From a candidate division KSB1 bacterium (lineage in GTDB: Bacteria > Zhuqueibacterota > Zhuqueibacteria > Residuimicrobiales > Krinioviventaceae): a stretch of 64,000 nucleotides of DNA. The stretch's first letter is position 1; every line of letters begins with the position of its first letter. The DNA lies in contig JAXHMJ010000005.1 in the NCBI GenBank assembly GCA_034521575.1, positions 124,001-188,000 of the forward strand, given 5' to 3'. The notes beneath the pieces are model-generated. The model saw nothing but the letters and a program-made list of their open reading frames with translations, had not been told where the DNA came from and ran no database searches. A program made the translations under genes and the position numbers. Of the stretch, positions 59,826 to 64,000 are shown piece after piece.

Positions 59826-61954
59826 TCAATTTTGGCGTTTATCAACATATTGACTGAAATAGTTGATACAGGTATTTCTCCAGTTGCGCGCGCTCTTTTT
59901 TTGTTGCGCGAGTTTACCCTGAACGTGCGTATGGATTTCAGGATCGATCTCCGGCTTGACCTGCATCCAGGTTTGATACATCTGGTCCACATAGTCTACA
60001 CCCTTTTGATAACGAAACTGCAATTCGTTCCAGAGTAAGCGGCCATCGGTCATTTGATAATCCCACGGCACATGATGAAACCAGAGCAGATATTTTTCCG
60101 GACAGGTCTCCAGATGATCAAATTGCGCACAGAGTTTGGGCGCGTACTGACCGACCGCGTTGCTGCCGGTGGAGCTGCGGTCAAATCCTATTCCGATACT
60201 GTCCGCTCGATGATAATAGACTGAAGTCCAGTCCCGGCGCGGCGCATCATCAAAACCCGGTTGAGGGCCGTAATGGAATCCTTCCTGCATAATATGATGC
60301 AGTCCCAGGGGGGTCATATAATTGATACAGGCCTGCCAGGAGCCCATCATCATGTCGCGAATGGTATGCACGGTTTTCAGATCGCGCGTCAATGTCATAC
60401 GAATCCATTCATCTGCAATACTTTCTGCAGTCAGTCCGGGGTTCCAGGCGAGCCGGCCATAGGCGTACCAGTTGGCCTGTCCGAAAAGATGACCGGTCCA
60501 ATTGCGGTCTGACCCGATATTGGACACGCCGGCAATTCCTGTCATGGTATAATCATACAGAGACCCATCGATCACGGATGCCAGGGTAGAACCGCTGCCC
60601 TGCACCAGTAAATCAAATTCAAGGTATTCTTTCCACATTGCACCGAGATAAACCAGATGTGTCGAGTGTCCGAGATATTCCTGAGTGATCTGTAATTCCA
60701 GCATCAGTGGGGTCTGCAGCATATCGCCGAATAAGGGTTGAACCGGTTCCTGCGGTTGAAAATCGATGGGACCGTCTTGGCCTGCACAAAGACATTGGCG
60801 TCGAATGCTCCGTCCAGCGGCACAAATTCTTTCCAGGCGCGTTTGGCGCGGTCCGGATCGGTTTCGGCATCATAAACAAACGCTCTCCACATCACAATAC
60901 CGCCATGCGGGGCCAGGGCGTGGGCCAGCATATTGGCGCCGGCGGCGTGACTGCGTTCATAATCCTGCGGTCCGGGCATCCCTTCCGAACTGGCTTTGAC
61001 CAGGAATCCGCCGAAATCCGGAATCTGCTGATAAATCTGATCGACCTTTTCTTTCCACCAGCGGATAACCTCGGGATTCACCGGATCCGCTGTCTCCAGA
61101 TCGCCGATACCGCCGCGGCGATTGCCTTCGAGCGTAAAATCGTCGGCCAGTGGTGAAGCGAAATTGACCGAGAGATAAATCTGGATCCCGTACGGCCGGA
61201 ACACCTCTGCAAGACGCGCCAGTTTTTCAATATAGCCTGCAGTAAGAAAGACAGGATCCGCATTGACATTATTGATCACAGCGCCGTTAATACCCAGTGA
61301 CGCATTGGCGCGCGCATAATCCGTATATCTCGGATCCACTTGATCAGGAAGTTCATCCCACTTCCACAGTGATTTGCCGGCGTAACCGCGTTCTACGCTG
61401 CGATCGGGATTGTCCCAGTGATTCAACAGACGAAATTTTATTTTCGGATTGGAAACCACATAAATATCATCGAGGGGCTGCTGATTTTGTAACAGACGCA
61501 GTAGATGGAACGAACCGTATAAAAGTGAAATCTCGGTATGGCCGGTAATAATCAGTACGGGATGTCCGTTTAAAACGCCGTTTCGGATCATAAACCCGTC
61601 TGCAGTCAAGCTGGAAGGAATTAGAATATTGTCCGAAATACGGGAAAGCTGCTGCAGCGTTCCCACCCACAGACCAGAATCTGTCACCGAGTCCACGAGA
61701 GGAATATCTTTTCCGGTCAGACCACTCAAGCCGGTTTTCAGTTCCTGTGCGATTATTTCTGCGGTTTCAGAACTGCCGTTCACCACAACACCGGTCACAG
61801 ATGATCTCAGCTGCATGCACTGCTGCACATTTTCCAGTTTTGCATGCTTGAGCCAGAGCCCGTATCCGCTGTCAGCTGAAAGCGGTTGAAACAGCGCAAT
61901 ACAGGACAGAAAAGTGAGGATATGTCGAAATTTACAATTGATTTTGTTCTGCAT
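59826..61954 (-). CDS. aguA: Alpha-glucuronidase, glycoside hydrolase family 67, one frameshift
   Basis: About 709 residues from ATG 61954 (AGGA just upstream), with a signal-like N-terminus (LTFLSCIALFQPLSADSGYG). It removes 4-O-methylglucuronic acid from xylo-oligosaccharides. Family marks: FRLLNHWDNPDRSVERGYAG, SLGINGAVINNVNAD, YGIQIYLSVNFASP, GFLVKASSEGMPGPQDYERS, ANMLAHALAPHGGIVMWRAF, then in the other frame GPIDFQPQEPVQPLFGDM, PLMLELQITQEYLG and LLWFHHVPWDYQM. One base added near 60776 joins them (VQAKDGPIDF). The GH97 gene follows by 22 bp. Confidence 0.93.
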
Positions 61955-61976
61955 GTTGTACATCCTATTTTTTAAT

Positions 61977-62641
61977 TTACAGGCATGTCGCCAGAATTCC
62001 ACAGGGCAGCAGCAACAGTCCGGCAGGCAGAGTCAAACCGTTTATTACCTGGCTGTCTACAAGCAAACCGATAAATGCAATGATAGAAAGAGCACCTGAA
62101 AGCACAAAAAGCAATGCAAACCATCTCTGTGGACCTATGGTATTTAACTTTCCGATGAATAAGAAGAGGGCACCGACCCCGAACAAACAATATCCCAGTT
62201 GATTAAGATAATAAGGGATAGAATGCGGATTGAAAAAGTAAAACAATCCCAACAGATCGGACTGATCGTGCAAAAGAGCGGGAACAAGAGAAAGTTGTGA
62301 TGTGTAAGAAATAGTGGCCAGGACAGTATAAATACCAGTAAAAATCAAGCCCGCCTGCTGAGTTAAAGTCAGCGGCTCTCCGGTTTTCCGGATCACACTC
62401 AGGATCAAATAATAAAGCAAAGGGGCAATCAACGCCGCCATAGCAAAACTCAGGCGGAAAGTGTCGCATTATCACGCAGGTGATTAATCTGATCTTCAAG
62501 CGTGCCCTGAGGTGCCGATAGCGCCATAAAAACAGGCCAAACTAAAATAATCACAGTGAAAAGAATACCACTGATCCTTACACTGATTGTACGGTAATTT
62601 TTGCATATTTCCCGTCTTGTTTCCTTGAAACCTGACAGATT
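61977..62641 (-). CDS. Multi-span membrane protein of unknown function, one frameshift, start unclear
   Basis: About 220 residues with six or so hydrophobic spans. From the open frame beginning at 62641 it reads VRISGILFTVIILVWPVFMA, then PQGTLEDQINHLRDNATLFR once one T is added to the T3 run at 62458-62460, then SFAMAALIAPLLYYLILSVI, FFNPHSIPYYLNQLGYCLFG and LFIGKLNTIGPQRWFALLFV. The layout resembles DUF4386-type membrane proteins, with low certainty. No ATG is evident at the expected N-terminus, so another indel upstream is possible. It lies between the GH88/105 and GH67 genes. Confidence 0.55.
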
Positions 62642-62846
62642 TTATTGCAAGCCTGTGTTGATCACTCTGATTCATGCCCAGTCTATCCACATGCTGCGTA
62701 TTGTTCCGGGCGGAGCAAACCCACAGATCGGTAAAAGTCAACAGCCTTTTGTTTTGCAGTTTTTTCAGCCACAAATGAGCACGGATTAAAACACATGGCT
62801 GATTACAAGAGCCCTTAAACCCGTTTGACCTGCATCAATACCCTCT

Positions 62847-63977
62847 TTAATCCTGCAGCAACAATTCACCGGCAAAAGCATAAATCAACGCCGGCGCACC
62901 ATGCGGATCATTGACAGGCGCTTTTTGCTTCAAACAGGGCGTTTCCGAGCGCAAAGGGCCGGGACCGGGACAGGTTCCCAGAACAGCGCCTTGCGGTGTC
63001 ATATAATGATAGAGCGCCTGAATCGCTTTCCTCGCTGCCTTTTTGTATTTCACATCTTTTATATATTCTTTATCCCAGGCATGCGCCAGATAATAAGCTA
63101 TTAAACCGGTGCCGGAGGATTCAGGGTAACTTTGAGAAAAAGGACGATTCAGCAGCTGATGCCACATGCCATTATCATTCTGGACCTTTAATAACGAATC
63201 AGCCAGTTTCTGCAGCAGTTTTCGCATATCGCGAAATTCGGGGGATTGCGGCGGAAGCACATCCAGCGAGGTCACCATGCCGCGGATGAGCCAGCCGTGA
63301 CCGCGTGACCATGCGCCCGGTGACAAGGTCGCCGGGTTTTGCAGCCATCCTCTGCCCTGGCGCCATAAACCGGTATCCGGATCACGCAGAATACGTGCGT
63401 AAAGTTTATATTGGTCAACACACTCTTTATAAAGCTCGCGTTCACCCGTCAAATGTCCGGCACGTGCCGTGCGACTGCTGTATTCCTGCAGGTAATCGAT
63501 CAATAGCTGACATCCCGGTTCATCATGAATATGACAAACAGCTCCCTCGCGCGACCGTTTCACCTCTCGGAGCATTCTTTTGGTTTCGCTGACAAAGGGC
63601 GCAATATAATCAGAATCCTGCTCGGCTTTGAACAGGGCAAATGTAATATTACAAAACGGCTGAACGCTAAAAGAAACCGTATCGGACGGTTCGTAATGAC
63701 GTTTGCGCATCACCTCCTGTATACGCGGCAGATAACGCGGTGAATTCAGTACAGCATCGACTGTCAGCAAAGCTTCAAAGGTCAAATCCAGATGATAAGG
63801 CCCCCAAACATCTTTTTCATCCGCAAAATGATTGTGCGATTGCCAGAAATGCTGGGCAAGACGGTCTATCATCTTGAGAGGCTGTTGTTTATCAGAAACA
63901 GCTGTATTCTCTCCAGAATACGCCAAGCCAGGCAGGAGAAGGATACCCACCCAAATCACACGATAAAGCTTTATCAT
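62847..63977 (-). CDS. GH88/GH105-family unsaturated uronyl hydrolase-like protein
   Basis: 376 residues with a signal peptide (to about AYSGENTAV). An (alpha/alpha)6-barrel pattern like YteR/YesR: FADEKDVWGPYHLDLTFEAL, LRDPDTGLWRQGRGWLQ, SPGAWSRGHGWLIRGMVTSL (the W-x-R-G-x-GW signature), QNDNGMWHQLLNRP, SYPESSGTGLIAYYLAHAWD. Members hydrate the enol of unsaturated galacturonyl or glucuronyl ends released by polysaccharide lyases; this one is probably GH105-like. Exported form. It is the first gene of the minus-strand carbohydrate locus that continues to GH97. Confidence 0.88.
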   Translation of the reverse strand: MIKLYRVIWVGILLLPGLAYSGENTAVSDKQQPLKMIDRLAQHFWQSHNHFADEKDVWGPYHLDLTFEALLTVDAVLNSPRYLPRIQEVMRKRHYEPSDTVSFSVQPFCNITFALFKAEQDSDYIAPFVSETKRMLREVKRSREGAVCHIHDEPGCQLLIDYLQEYSSRTARAGHLTGERELYKECVDQYKLYARILRDPDTGLWRQGRGWLQNPATLSPGAWSRGHGWLIRGMVTSLDVLPPQSPEFRDMRKLLQKLADSLLKVQNDNGMWHQLLNRPFSQSYPESSGTGLIAYYLAHAWDKEYIKDVKYKKAARKAIQALYHYMTPQGAVLGTCPGPGPLRSETPCLKQKAPVNDPHGAPALIYAFAGELLLQD

Positions 63978-64000
63978 ATCAGCGCATCTTCCGTGCTATT

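Overview
The window looks like a chromosomal piece of a Gram-negative bacterium of the FCB superphylum, most like the KSB1/Calditrichota-type candidate lineages or Bacteroidota relatives. Evidence is a SprA-type type IX secretion translocon, short C-terminal sorting domains of the PNP-NPST / WDG...GVY type, a TonB-dependent receptor, outer-membrane barrels and many PAS histidine kinases. This placement is an inference from gene content only. No rRNA, tRNA or CRISPR array was seen.

Layout. 0-8 kb: minus-strand run of sprA, an M28/glutaminyl-cyclase-like peptidase, prmA and a partial secreted protein. 8-16 kb: an LptF/G permease, then a sensory cluster (PAS histidine kinase, Rcp1-like receiver, hybrid kinase) and a sugar porter. 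16-18.5 kb: a two-gene operon of a cobalamin-binding protein with the CarH light-sensor residues and a PAS protein with a CxxC...CxxC tail, then a TonB-domain protein. 18.7-28 kb: an orphan sorting-domain fragment, an outer-membrane barrel, a protein of 43-residue acidic repeats, a histidine kinase/NtrC pair, asnA, and a BtuB-like TonB receptor preceded by a symmetric array of four TACGTA palindromes. 28-38 kb: an accessory island of secreted proteins. Two of them share a near-identical N-terminus but end in different domains (SLT-like and HELGH metalloprotease). The second is split by an intact 1310-bp IS4-type element with target duplication, and segmental duplications and stem-loop repeats lie around them. 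38-47.5 kb: C1 peptidase, DUF4097 protein, acetyltransferase, SpoU methyltransferase, broken sulfatase-like gene, FAH-family enzyme, GIY-YIG remnant, ATE-like aminoacyltransferase, ATP-grasp ligase and CPBP protease. 47.9-57.8 kb: a 1378-residue multi-PAS hybrid kinase lacking its phospho-acceptor His, small wHTH, GH67-like protein, Nudix, internally deleted MFS, transaldolase and a 7TM-PAS sensor with the same CxxC tail. 57.9-64 kb: a carbohydrate locus (GH97, GH67, membrane protein, GH88/105).

A large share of genes carry single-base frameshifts, several in short homopolymers, that restore a complete family sequence when corrected. I read most as assembly or sequencing indels and give whole reconstructed spans, naming the break point. 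The IS-split protease, the GIY-YIG remnant and the sulfatase-like gene are more probably true or at least severe disruptions.

Functionally the window joins surface export (SprA plus cargo bearing sorting domains), hemicellulose/glucuronate sugar breakdown (GH67, GH97, GH88/105, sugar porter, transaldolase) and dense signal transduction, including a predicted B12-based photoreceptor.
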